Below, piece by piece: positions 23,890 to 32,126 of a stretch of DNA of 35,710 bases (position 1 is its first letter; the number at the start of each line of letters is the position of its first letter). The notes under the pieces were generated by a model. It had not been told where the DNA came from, made no database searches, and was given only the letters and a program-made list of their open reading frames with translations. The stretch covers positions 1 through 35,710 of the forward strand of contig DATJIG010000144.1 of assembly GCA_035493495.1 (NCBI GenBank), given 5' to 3'. This DNA comes from DATJIG01 sp035493495. Lineage in GTDB: Bacteria; Pseudomonadota; Alphaproteobacteria; SMXQ01. The translations under genes and the position numbers were made by a program.

Positions 23890-26800
23890 TTACGGCGAGG
23901 TGCACTTGGATGCGCGGCAGCGGGCGGTGATCCAGGCGAGATCGTTGGCCGTCTGCCGGTTCTCGGGATGCGCCTTCGCAAGCGACGTCGCGACGGCGAG
24001 CGCCTGGCCGAAGATCGGCGCGGCCTCGTTCGCCGGGACGCGGAGCCCGACCTGGGTCAGGCTGACGAATAGATTGCGCTGCCACAGGGCGTTGTCGGGA
24101 TCCTGGCGGGCGAGTCGGCGGGCGATCTCGAGACTCGTCCGGTACTCGGTCAGCGCGCCCGCGGCGTCCCGCTGCGCGCTCAGGATGTCGCCGACCTTGC
24201 CGTGGGCGACCGACAGATCGCGCTGCCACGCGGCATTGGTCGGGTCCTGCTGGGCCAGCCGCTGGGTGATGGCGAGGCCGGATTGCGATGCCGACAGCGC
24301 GCCGGCGAGGTCGTTCTGCGCGCTCAGGATGCCGCCGATGCGGCCGTAGCTGACCGACAGATCGCGCTGCCATGTCCGGTTGTCGGGATTCGACCCGGTC
24401 AGGCGGGTCATGATGTCGAGATCGGCGCGATAGGATTCGAGCGCCCCGGCGAAATCGCCCTTGGCGGCGAGCACGTCGGCGACCTTCTCATGGCTGATCG
24501 ACAGATCGCGCTGCCAGATGAGGTTCTCGGGCGCGCCCGCAGCGAGCCGTTCGCGGATCGCGAGGCTGGCACGGTAGCGGTCGAGCCCCTCGTCGAGATT
24601 GCCGCGCGCGCTCAAGACGTCGCCCGCGTTCTCGTAGGCGATCGAGAGATCGCGCTGACGCGCGGCGTCCTTGGGGGCGCGCTGGGCGAGCCGCGTCGCG
24701 ATCGCCAGCGACTCGGTCGCGGCTTCGTGGCTGCGGCTGAGATCGCCCGCCGAGAGATAGGTCTCGACGAAGTTGTTGAACATCACCTCGCGGCTGCGCT
24801 CGAGCGCCGGGTCGTCGGGGTTCGCGGTCGCCAGCCGGTCGATGTTCTTGCGCACGGTGTCGAGCACCAGCGCGATGGTGCCGACGCGCAGGCCCTCGAC
24901 GTCGCGCAGGCCGTTGGCGATGTCGAAGATCAGGCTGTCGACCGCCTCCTTGGCGACGGCGTAGTTGCCGATCGCGCGCTGCTCGGCACGGTAGGCGAAG
25001 AAGCCGGCCACGGTCGCGATGTTGGCGATCAGCGCGAACACGATCGCCGCCGCGGTGACGAGGCGCTGGCGCCGCCGCGAATGGTTGAGCGAGGTCTTGA
25101 TGAACGTCACGAGCCCGGGATCGAGCTCGTCGCCCCAGCGCCCGGCGAGATCGCGGGCGGCGGCGAGATCGAGGTCGCGCAGCAGCAGTTGCCGGCGCTG
25201 GCGCCCGGTCGCGGTTGCCCAGCGCGCCCGCTGGCGCTCGACCAGCGCGCGAGTCTCGATGTTGCGGCGGTCGGCCGCCAGCTGCTTGCGGGCGAGTTCC
25301 CAGTCGCTGATCAGCGCCTCGTGGGCGAGGCGGACAAGCGGCTCGTCGCCTTCGCCGGCGATGACGAACAGCCGCGCGGCGATGAAGGCGTCGACCAGCC
25401 TGCGGGCGGCGGACTCCGGCTCGAACGAGTTGAGCGGGGCCGGCTGCGCGGCGATCGGAGCGTCGTCGCCCTCGCCGACCGAGACGAGTGCGCGCAGCAC
25501 GCGCGGGAACGCGGCGCGGACGCCGTCGTCGAGCGCCGCCAGGGTGTCGTCGGCGCGATGGGCGATGGCGCCGGAGAGACCGCCGAGCTCCTCGTATTTG
25601 GCGAACGTCAGCTTGCCCGAGTCGGTGCGGGTCTGCCACAGCTCGTCGAGCGTGAAGGATAAGAGCGGCAGCGCGTTCGGCTGGCGCGCGGCGGCATGGA
25701 CGATGACATCCTCGAGCCGCGCGCCGTCGGACTCGCGGATCTCGAAGCTGAGGCCTGCCTCCTCGGCCGGGCGGCGCACGATCTCCGCAAGCTCGGCGTC
25801 GGTCGGGGGCGCGAGGCGGAAGATCCCGTCCTGGCCGTCCTTGCCGCGCAACAGCTCGGCGATCTCGGGAGTCTCGTCGAGGCGGTTGTAGACGTCGCTG
25901 CGCAGCGTCGCGACGACCCACACCGAGAACCTGCGCGCGAGCTCGCCGAGGGCGTGGACGAACGCCGCCCGCACCTCGGTCGAGATCCGCGGATTGAGGT
26001 AGATCTCCTCGAACTGGTCGATCATCAGAAACAGGCGTGCCTGCACGCCCTGCAGCAGCTCGGCGCGCTCGCCCGCCTTCATCAGCGCGGTGCCGACGGT
26101 GACCGGCAACTCGTCGGGCATCTGCTTGAGCATGCGCTCGATGCGCTCGGCGTCGAAACCGATGTCGAGCAGCTCGGGCAGCGCGCCGGGCGCGACCAGC
26201 GCGCGGGCCAGCGCCGCCATCGGATCGTCCTCGACGTCGTTCGGCCGCATCATCGCGATGCGCACCAGGCCGATGTTCGGGATCATCCCCGGCAGCTTGA
26301 CGTCGGGAATGAGGCCCGCCTTCACCAGCGACGACTTGCCGGTGCCGCTCGCGCCGGTGACCAGGATGAAGGTCGCGTTGCCCGGCTCGGCGCGCCGCGT
26401 GAGCTGCATCCTGAGATCGGCGCGCGCGCGGTTGCGACCGAAGAACACCTGCGCGTGCTCGGGCTCGAAGGTCGAGAGGCCGCGCCACGGCGATCCGGCG
26501 TGCCAGCGGATGAGATGGCGGCGTTCCTCGTCGTCGGCGCCGATCTTGGAGCGGATCAGCTCGCGCAGATGGGTCTCGAGCCGCTCCTCGAACTCGTCGG
26601 CGCGCTCGAAATCGTGCATGGCGGCGAGCGCCGGACCGCCCGAGGCGCCGAACCAGCGGGCGATGAAACTCTCGACCAGCTTCTTCTGCTGGAGCTGGCG
26701 CTGCAGTTCGGCCTCGTCGTCGAGCGAGCCCGAGATCCCCGCCTTCTTGCGGTACAGCAGGAGCGCCGGGTTGTGGTTCTCGCGGTACGATTTGACCGCT

Positions 26801-27111
26801 TCCTCGAACTCCCACTCGGTGCCGGTCACCGGCCCGCCGCTCATCGGCCCCGGGAATTCGGCGCGGGGCAGCGGCGTGCCCAGGCGCGACCACAGCACGA
26901 CGACGACGACATCGGTCGCCGAAGGCCGCGTGATCATGGTCTGGAAGTGCTCGGTCGCGACCAGCGGCTCGCGCTCCCACATCACCGCCTCGAGGGTGAA
27001 GTGGTAGGCGAACTCGCGCGCCAGCCGGTCGACCACGCGTTGGGCGATCAGGCGCTCAGGCCGCACATCGGACGGCGAGGAGATGAAAATCCGGAACGGA
27101 CGCGGCGCCAT
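23890..27111 (-). CDS. DUF4062/TIR-like, nSTAND1 ATPase with TM and TPR repeats
   Basis: A 1073-aa signalling NTPase. Residues ~5-120 look like the TIR-related DUF4062 domain (FRIFISSPSDVRPERLIAQR). An nSTAND1 module follows: Walker A GASGTGKSS (253-261), Walker B FLMIDQFEE (361-369), a sensor Arg (ATLRSD, ~401-406) and the winged-helix end with LAHEALISDWELARKQ (595-610). One TM helix is at ~684-708. The C-terminus holds five tandem 48-residue TPR-type units, each opening with RQRDL or WQRDL (818, 866, 914, 962, 1010). STAND proteins with such sensors detect a ligand, oligomerise and trigger an effector. ATG 27111 has GGGGGA just upstream; the frame is open to 27180. The adjacent downstream gene is the SLOG-SLATT-like protein. 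Confidence 0.9.
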   Translation of the reverse strand: MAPRPFRIFISSPSDVRPERLIAQRVVDRLAREFAYHFTLEAVMWEREPLVATEHFQTMITRPSATDVVVVVLWSRLGTPLPRAEFPGPMSGGPVTGTEWEFEEAVKSYRENHNPALLLYRKKAGISGSLDDEAELQRQLQQKKLVESFIARWFGASGGPALAAMHDFERADEFEERLETHLRELIRSKIGADDEERRHLIRWHAGSPWRGLSTFEPEHAQVFFGRNRARADLRMQLTRRAEPGNATFILVTGASGTGKSSLVKAGLIPDVKLPGMIPNIGLVRIAMMRPNDVEDDPMAALARALVAPGALPELLDIGFDAERIERMLKQMPDELPVTVGTALMKAGERAELLQGVQARLFLMIDQFEEIYLNPRISTEVRAAFVHALGELARRFSVWVVATLRSDVYNRLDETPEIAELLRGKDGQDGIFRLAPPTDAELAEIVRRPAEEAGLSFEIRESDGARLEDVIVHAAARQPNALPLLSFTLDELWQTRTDSGKLTFAKYEELGGLSGAIAHRADDTLAALDDGVRAAFPRVLRALVSVGEGDDAPIAAQPAPLNSFEPESAARRLVDAFIAARLFVIAGEGDEPLVRLAHEALISDWELARKQLAADRRNIETRALVERQRARWATATGRQRRQLLLRDLDLAAARDLAGRWGDELDPGLVTFIKTSLNHSRRRQRLVTAAAIVFALIANIATVAGFFAYRAEQRAIGNYAVAKEAVDSLIFDIANGLRDVEGLRVGTIALVLDTVRKNIDRLATANPDDPALERSREVMFNNFVETYLSAGDLSRSHEAATESLAIATRLAQRAPKDAARQRDLSIAYENAGDVLSARGNLDEGLDRYRASLAIRERLAAGAPENLIWQRDLSISHEKVADVLAAKGDFAGALESYRADLDIMTRLTGSNPDNRTWQRDLSVSYGRIGGILSAQNDLAGALSASQSGLAITQRLAQQDPTNAAWQRDLSVAHGKVGDILSAQRDAAGALTEYRTSLEIARRLARQDPDNALWQRNLFVSLTQVGLRVPANEAAPIFGQALAVATSLAKAHPENRQTANDLAWITARCRASKCTSP
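23950..24660 (-). repeat. Five tandem 144-bp units encoding TPR repeats
   Basis: Region of exact 48-codon periodicity, marked by WQRDL codons, inside the STAND gene. The periodicity suggests expansion by duplication; the copies have diverged, most in the last one (WQRNL, with the following helices altered). Confidence 0.75.
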
Positions 27112-27416
27112 GTCCCCCACTGACCTTTCTTGCGGCGCAAACGTCGCCGTGACTGGGTACGCAGGAACACTGGAACGCACGCAAATGCAGGCTGCGTGCT
27201 ACGTCACAAGGTAGGGGCGCCGCCACAGTCAAAGCAAGCAGTACGACAGAAAAACGTCATATCAATGACATGGCCATGTCGCGATCGGCGGCAAAGCTCC
27301 GCTCCGGTGCCGACGGAGCGGATCGCACAGCACTTGTGCAACAAGGATGCGCGGCAGGACAGCGCCGCAAGGACGCTCAACGCATCGGCCGAGGGGCGGC
27401 GAATTTTGGGGAGACG
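27112..27416. other. 305-bp non-coding interval upstream of the STAND gene
   Basis: No convincing ORF. It must hold the promoter of the STAND gene (minus strand) and the 3' end of the response regulator transcript. TTGACT is at 27227-27232 on the minus strand, without a clear -10. A 14-bp palindrome is at 27267-27280. A 7-bp hairpin (CGCTCCG/CGGAGCG) is at 27300-27320. Confidence 0.6.
27267..27280. promoter_or_regulatory. Perfect 14-bp palindrome, candidate operator
   Basis: GACATGGCCATGTC is perfectly self-complementary and lies ~156 nt upstream of the STAND gene start, next to the putative -35 TTGACT. It could bind a dimeric repressor. No regulator gene is adjacent, so this is weak. Confidence 0.3.
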
Positions 27417-27806
27417 TCAGCCCGTCGAACCGGCCGCGAGCCGAGCGGGAGTGCCGTTCGCCAGCCTCTCGAGCGCCCGGCTCAGCTCGTCGAAGTCGAC
27501 AGGCTTGGCGAGCCGCGGAGCGTCGCCGAATTCGTCCGGGATGAACGTCGGGTCGTGCCCGGTGAGGAACAGGAAGGGAATTCCGGAACCGCGAAGAATC
27601 GCCGCCAGCGGGAAGCAATGATGGCTGCCGAGATTGATGTCGAGCAGCGCCGCGTCGACAGCCTCGCGGTTGGCGAACGGCAGCGCCCGCGTCACGCTCG
27701 GGAACGGACCGACGACCTCGTGCCCCCACGTCTCGACGTGCTCGGCGATATCGAGAGCGATGAGCATCGAATCCTCGACGACGAGGACGCGCAATCGGCC
27801 GCGCAT
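27417..27806 (-). CDS. Single-domain response regulator
   Basis: A 129-aa receiver domain with no output domain. The acidic pocket EDS is at 11-13, the phosphoacceptor is Asp56 (LLDINLG), the switch Thr82 (FLTGHD) and Lys101 (LAKPVD) are in place. It resembles the small receivers next to HWE kinases in alphaproteobacteria. ATG 27806 follows GGGAGGAAC. A decayed HWE histidine kinase lies immediately upstream on the same strand, so its native partner seems lost; another kinase may phosphorylate it. Confidence 0.92.
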   Translation of the reverse strand: MRGRLRVLVVEDSMLIALDIAEHVETWGHEVVGPFPSVTRALPFANREAVDAALLDINLGSHHCFPLAAILRGSGIPFLFLTGHDPTFIPDEFGDAPRLAKPVDFDELSRALERLANGTPARLAAGSTG

Positions 27807-27847
27807 GGCGTTCCTCCCTATCCGAGTACATCAACGCAAATCCCCGA

Positions 27848-28140
27848 TTATGCCTCCAACGGGAACGCCAGTTGCATCTGCAGCCCGTCGGTGTCGAACG
27901 CGAACTTCGCCGTACCGCCGAGTTCGTATTTCGCGCTCCGCCGGATGAACGTCGTGCCGAACCCCTGGTTCGTCGGCTCCGACACCGCGGGCCCACCGCT
28001 CTCAGCTCGTAGATGATCATGCTAAGCGATGCGGCGATTTCCGGGCAGAATGCTGAGATCGGGACCGCTACGACACGGCGCAATTGCGCGAGCGGCGCGC
28101 GGTGTCGGGCGCCCGGTCGATCGAGATCGGCGATCCGCTC
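27848..28140 (-). pseudogene. HWE-family histidine kinase remnant
   Basis: Two pieces of a HWE kinase catalytic domain remain on the minus strand in different frames. The first, ending SLSMIIYEL (up to ~28005), is the start of the N-box that normally continues HELATNAAKYGA. The second begins ESGGPAVSEPTNQGFGTTFI and runs through YELGGTAKF to FPLEA and a TAA at 27848-27850, the normal HWE C-terminus. The ~45 residues that should join them are deleted, with a frame change at the junction, and no N-terminal sensor part is recognisable. It lies 42 nt upstream of an intact receiver gene. The stop and C-terminal piece are clear; the 5' limit is approximate. Confidence 0.75.
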
Positions 28141-28261
28141 GGCGTCTCAGCAACGTCCGCGCGCCCGTCGCGACGCGACAGCCCGCGTCTCGTCAGATGA
28201 GCGCAAGTTGAGCTCGCGCGCTCAGTAGGTATTAGGCGCGAATCCTCTGAAAGACTCCGGG

Positions 28262-28392
28262 CGTTAACTCAGAAATGACGCGCAACACGGAGCGCGCCGC
28301 GATCATTCTCGACCACGGCGTCGCCCGGCCGGGCCGTGCCGGCGACGTGGAATGCAGTCGCGTTTCACCGAAGCGTTCAAAAGGAGCGTAGC
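28262..28392 (+). repeat. Leader of RTX-like copy 1, duplicated before copy 2
   Basis: The leader begins CGTTAACTCAGAAATGACGC and matches the leader of copy 2 (29246-29369, beginning CGTTAACGCACAAATGACGC) at most positions by eye. The duplication therefore covers the promoter as well as the gene. Confidence 0.7.
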
Positions 28393-29013
28393 ATGGCCAA
28401 TCTCCACCTCATCGACGACACCGCCGACCCGTCGGATCCGACGGTGGTCGGAACGCCGCACGACGACAGCTTCACCATCCGCCCCGGCGACACCGGAATC
28501 GGTCTCGCGGGCGACGACACCATCACCGTCTCGCCGTTGATCGGAACCGGAGGCTCGCTCGACCGCGCAACGGTTCTCGGCGGTCCCGGCAACGACACCA
28601 TCATCGATCAGGCGATCACAGGGGCGCAGTTCCCCGTCACCGCGAACGGTGGGCCCGGCAACGACACCTTCGTCGCGCTCTCGGCCGGAGCCGCGGACAC
28701 GACCTTCTTCACCGGCGGGCCCGGACACGACACGTTCCACTTCTCGACCGAGCCGTTCCACGGCGCGAGCAACATCACGATCACCGACTTCGGCCGTCAG
28801 GACGGGATCGTGATCGACGTCAACGCGGCCGATCCGCCGACGGTCACTTTCACCAACAACGCGGGCGGCACGGAGCTGGCGGCGGTCGCCAACGGCGCCC
28901 AGGTTCACGTCGAACTGCAGGGATCGTTCGACACCAGCCAGTTCCACGTCACCAATGACGGCGCGGGTCATGACGTCATCACCTACGGGCACAGCGATTT
29001 CCACCTGGTGTGA
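28393..29013 (+). CDS. Small RTX-like (glycine/aspartate-rich) protein, copy 1
   Basis: A 206-aa acidic protein, probably secreted by a type I system. It carries degenerate RTX calcium-binding nonapeptides: GGPGNDTIID, GGPGNDTFVA and GGPGHDTFHF, preceded by LAGDDTITV. An RTX-type cap follows (ITDFGRQDGIVIDV) and the end is hydrophobic and acidic (TYGHSDFHLV), as in type I secretion signals. There is no N-terminal signal peptide. ATG 28393 has AAGGAG 6 nt upstream. No type I transporter gene is in the window. A near-identical second copy with a nonsense codon lies downstream. Confidence 0.85.
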   Translation: MANLHLIDDTADPSDPTVVGTPHDDSFTIRPGDTGIGLAGDDTITVSPLIGTGGSLDRATVLGGPGNDTIIDQAITGAQFPVTANGGPGNDTFVALSAGAADTTFFTGGPGHDTFHFSTEPFHGASNITITDFGRQDGIVIDVNAADPPTVTFTNNAGGTELAAVANGAQVHVELQGSFDTSQFHVTNDGAGHDVITYGHSDFHLV

Positions 29014-29032
29014 AATCCGCTGAAGGGGACGC

Positions 29033-29059
29033 GAGGCCGGTGGCAATGCCGCCGGCCTC
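29033..29059 (+). terminator. Hairpin after RTX-like copy 1
   Basis: GAGGCCGG (29033-29040) pairs with CCGGCCTC (29052-29059), extended by a G-T pair and GGC/GCC towards an AAT loop. It is 20 nt after the stop. Only GTTC follows, so the terminator is weak in T-run terms. Confidence 0.55.
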
Positions 29060-29369
29060 GTTCATGTCAGGATGGGTCGTCGATCGCGCGGCGCGCGCGA
29101 ACACTGCGGCGCGGCGAGCCGCACGGATGTCACGGCCAGCCCGGTCTGCGGCCACCACCGCTGTGACGTCGCACGCGCGAAGACCCAAACGCCGGTAGCG
29201 TTGGGTACTCACCGAGTCGTGCCGACTCTACTCAACGACCAGTCCCGTTAACGCACAAATGACGCCGGCAAAACGGCGCGCCGCGCTCATTGTTCGGCGC
29301 CCTCGCGGCGGTGCCGCGCGGATGCGGCACGCGACGGGTAGCCGCAGGCGATTCACAGGAGTACGTGCA
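29060..29369 (+). other. Spacer and leader of RTX-like copy 2
   Basis: No gene is supported. It contains a small hairpin (GAGTCG 29214-29219 with CGACTC 29223-29228) and, from 29246, the duplicated leader seen before copy 1. Confidence 0.55.
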
Positions 29370-29993
29370 ATGGCCAATTCCAATCACCTCGTCAACATGA
29401 GCACTGGGCAGCTCGTCGTGGGAACACCCCAGGACGACAATCTGACCATCCACCCCGGCGACACCGCGTACGCGCTCGCCGGAGACGATACCGTCACCAT
29501 CGTCCCGTTGCTCGGAACCTGAGGCTCAATCGACCGTGCGTTCGTGTTCGGCGGCCCCGGCAACGACACCATCATCGATGATGCGATCGGCAGAGAGCCG
29601 GGAGGTGTGTTCCCCGTCACCGCCGTCGGCGGCCCCGGCAACGACACGTTCGTCGCGACCGCGGGCGGGGCCACGGAAGCGAACACGCTCTTCACCGGCG
29701 GGCCGGGACAGAACGTGTTTCACTTCTCGACCACGCTGTTCTCCGGCGGTGGTGCCACAATAACGGACTTCAGCCAGCATGATGCGATCCTGATCAACAT
29801 CAATCCGGCCGACGCGCCGACGGTGACCTTCACCAACAGCGCCGGCGGGACCGAAGTAGGCGCGGTCGCCAGCAATGTCCGGCTTTTCGTCGAGCTGCAG
29901 GGATCGTTCGACACCAGCCAGTTCCATGTCGCCAGCGACGGCATGGGGCATGACGTCATCACCTACGGGCACAGCGATTTCCACCTGGCCTGA
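29370..29993 (+). pseudogene. RTX-like protein copy 2, interrupted by an in-frame TGA
   Basis: Paralog of the gene at 28393. The frame begins at ATG 29370 (AGGAG 8 nt upstream) and is otherwise intact to TGA 29991-29993, but codon 51 is TGA (29520-29522). Copy 1 has GGA (Gly) at the same place, in GTGGSLD against GT-stop-GSID, so a single G-to-T change explains it. The remainder keeps GGPGNDTIID, GGPGNDTFVA and the C-terminal ELQGSFDTSQFHV block, so decay is recent or the stop is read through. No selenocysteine signal is apparent. A strong terminator follows. Confidence 0.85.
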
Positions 29994-30011
29994 AAAGCAC
30001 TGATGAAGGCG

Positions 30012-30042
30012 AAGCCCGGCGGCGGCCCCGCCGGGCTTTTTT
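30012..30042 (+). terminator. Intrinsic terminator after RTX-like copy 2
   Basis: Perfect 11-bp GC-rich stem (30012-30022 with 30028-30038), loop CGGCC, then a T-run (30037-30042). It overlaps the stop codon of the convergent binding-protein gene. Confidence 0.9.
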
Positions 30043-31081
30043 ATGAGGGATCTTCCATCGCGCGACGCGCGCGCTCGATCACCGCGGGCGGCGTTTGATA
30101 CAGCCGAGTGAGGATCGCCTCGATCTCCTCGCCGGTGACGAGCTCGATCTCGAGCTGCTCCTTCTTGGCGTCGGCGAGGAAGCGCGGATCGCGCGTCGTC
30201 TCGTTAAACGCCTTGCGCAGCGCGGCGACACGGTCCTTCGGCACGTCGGGCGGCGCCGCGAACGGCCGCGCGAAGGTCTGGGGCGCGAACACCAGCTCCA
30301 TCAGCCTGCGGTCGTCATCGGTCTTCGCCATGTCGAGCGCGACCGGCACGTTCTCGCGGCCCGGGTAGCTCTTCATGCCGGTCTGGACGATGACGTTGAG
30401 CTTGCCGTCGCGCAGCCAGTCGCCCTTGGTGGCGATCATCGGCACCCAGCCCCACGCGCAGTTGCCCTGGGCCTCGCCGCGCTCCAACGCGAGCACCGCC
30501 TCGGCGCTGCCGGCGTACCCCGAGATGACCTTGAACTTGGTGCCGAGCGCCGCGTTGAGCACGCGCGGATAGACGACCGACGGCGAGCCCGCGCCCGAGG
30601 CGCTGACGATCAGCTCCTGTTTCAGGAGGTCCTGGTACGACTTCACCGGCGCGGTGTGCCAGGCGACGCAGGTCGAGACCTCGTTCGAGGTGCTGCCGAT
30701 CCAGTTGAACTTGAGGGCGTCGAACTGGTCGCCCTGGCCGCCGAGCAACGGGTCGATCGGCACGGTGCGGGTGAAGATCGCGAACTCGGTGCCGTCCTTG
30801 GGCGCGACGTTGTAGAGATAGTTGGCGGCGCGGATGCTGGCGGCGCCCGGCATATTCTTGGTCACCATCGTGGGTTGGCCGGGCAGGTAGCGGCCCATGT
30901 GGCGGACGAGTGCCCGGGCATTGAGGTCGTAGCCGCCGCCCGGCGGCAGCGCGATGATCACCGTCACCTGCTTGCCGCGATAGAAATCCGCCGCCGCGTC
31001 GGCGTGCGCCGGCACAGCCGGCGCGATCAGCGCACCCAAGACCAGCGCCGCCAGCACGAGACCAATGGCGCCGCGGCTCAT
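30041..31081 (-). CDS. Bug/TctC-type periplasmic substrate-binding protein (4)
   Basis: A 346-aa Bug protein with signal peptide (MSRGAIGLVLAALVLGALIA, cleavage after AHA). Mature part: DFYRGKQVTVIIALPPGGGY, LPGQPTMVTKNMPGAASIRA and NYLYNVAPKDGTEFAIF. ATG 31081 overlaps the stop of the next Bug gene (ATGA), so it is translationally coupled to it as the last of three consecutive binding-protein genes. The frame stays open to 31444, but upstream of the ATG it is antisense-like and lacks a signal peptide. The ligand is unknown. Confidence 0.9.
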   Translation of the reverse strand: MSRGAIGLVLAALVLGALIAPAVPAHADAAADFYRGKQVTVIIALPPGGGYDLNARALVRHMGRYLPGQPTMVTKNMPGAASIRAANYLYNVAPKDGTEFAIFTRTVPIDPLLGGQGDQFDALKFNWIGSTSNEVSTCVAWHTAPVKSYQDLLKQELIVSASGAGSPSVVYPRVLNAALGTKFKVISGYAGSAEAVLALERGEAQGNCAWGWVPMIATKGDWLRDGKLNVIVQTGMKSYPGRENVPVALDMAKTDDDRRLMELVFAPQTFARPFAAPPDVPKDRVAALRKAFNETTRDPRFLADAKKEQLEIELVTGEEIEAILTRLYQTPPAVIERARRAMEDPS

Positions 31082-32085
31082 CGCACCAGCGCCTTGGCGC
31101 GCTCGATCAGCTCGGGAGACGTGGCCAGCACCTGCCTGGTCTCCTTCTCCATGTCGACGCCCTTGACCGGCATCACCTCGATGTGGGCGTGCTCGGCGTC
31201 GCGCAGGAATCGCGTGTCGGCCATGGTTGCGTCGAACGCCGCGCGCAGCATGTCGACGCGGTCCTTCGGCACCTCGGGCGCCGTCGCGACCGGACGCCCC
31301 AAGCGGTTGGCCGAGGTGAAGATCTCGATGACCTCGCGATCCTCGGGCCGCGTCACCAGGTCCTCGACGTTGGGGACGCCGTGCAACTCCTCGAGCGTCG
31401 GGCCCATCTGGGCGATGACGTTGATCTTCTTGGTCGCCACCCATTCGGGCTTGGTCGTCTTGATCGCCGACCAGGCGACGACGCGGGCATCGACCTCGCC
31501 GCGCTCGACGGCGAGGCTCATGTCGCTGCCGCCCTTGTAGCCGGTCACGACGCGGATCTTGGTGCCGAGGAACTCGTTCATGACCTGCGACATAACGTAG
31601 TGCAACGTCAGCTTGGTCGAGGTTCCGAGCACGACCTCGCGCTTGCGCGCGTCGTCGACGGTTTTAATGCCGCTGGTGTGCCAGGTGATCATGATCTCCG
31701 ATGTCCGTGTCATCGATCCGATCCAGTTGAGCTTGGCGGCGTCGTACTGGATGCCGGGGTCGCCGAACGCCTGGTTCTGCAGGATGTTCTCCGCGACCAT
31801 GCCGATCGTGGTGCCGTCGCGCGGCGCCTGGTTGTAGAGGAAATTGGTGGCGCGCATGCCGCTCGCGCCCAGCATGTTCTGCGGCACCATCGCCGGCGTT
31901 CCCGGCAAGTGCTCCGACAGGTAGCGGGCGATCAGGCGGGCGTGGGTGTCGTATTCGCCGCCGGGCTCATGGCCGATCAGGAAGCTGATGGTCTTGCCGC
32001 GAAAGAAATCCTCGGCGTGCGCCGGGCCATGCCCGACGCCGTACGCCGCCAACGCCGCCACCACGCCACGCGCCCACACCCGCAT
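31078..32085 (-). CDS. Bug/TctC-type periplasmic substrate-binding protein (5)
   Basis: A 335-aa Bug protein with a short signal peptide (MRVWARGVVAALAAYGVGHG, cleavage after AHA), then DFFRGKTISFLIGHEPGGEY, LPGTPAMVPQNMLGASGMRA and NFLYNQAPRDGTTIGMV. It is the middle of three tandem binding-protein genes (41-nt gap to the first, 4-nt overlap with the last). The tandem copies are diverged, not recent duplicates, so each may bind a different ligand. No permease gene accompanies them. Confidence 0.9.
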   Translation of the reverse strand: MRVWARGVVAALAAYGVGHGPAHAEDFFRGKTISFLIGHEPGGEYDTHARLIARYLSEHLPGTPAMVPQNMLGASGMRATNFLYNQAPRDGTTIGMVAENILQNQAFGDPGIQYDAAKLNWIGSMTRTSEIMITWHTSGIKTVDDARKREVVLGTSTKLTLHYVMSQVMNEFLGTKIRVVTGYKGGSDMSLAVERGEVDARVVAWSAIKTTKPEWVATKKINVIAQMGPTLEELHGVPNVEDLVTRPEDREVIEIFTSANRLGRPVATAPEVPKDRVDMLRAAFDATMADTRFLRDAEHAHIEVMPVKGVDMEKETRQVLATSPELIERAKALVR

Positions 32086-32126
32086 CTCGCTCTCCTCTGG
32101 TCGACGAAGCCCGCGAGCCCGGGACG

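Noticed and set aside
24488..26980. 830-codon open frame on the minus strand overlapping the STAND gene
   Set aside because: Arg/Ala-rich out-of-frame shadow of the STAND gene with no recognisable domain.
22161..27123. Long open frames on the plus strand (22161-23930, 24202-25662, 25696-27123) opposite the STAND and SLATT genes
   Set aside because: Arg/Glu/Asp/His-rich shadow translations typical of high-GC antisense; no motifs. The minus-strand genes have clear domains.
29520..29522. TGA in RTX-like copy 2 as selenocysteine
   Set aside because: Copy 1 has Gly GGA at the same position and no SECIS-like stem is evident directly after the TGA; a point mutation is simpler.
31082..31444. N-terminal extension of Bug protein 4
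   Set aside because: It is an out-of-frame shadow of Bug gene 5 and would place residues ahead of the signal peptide.
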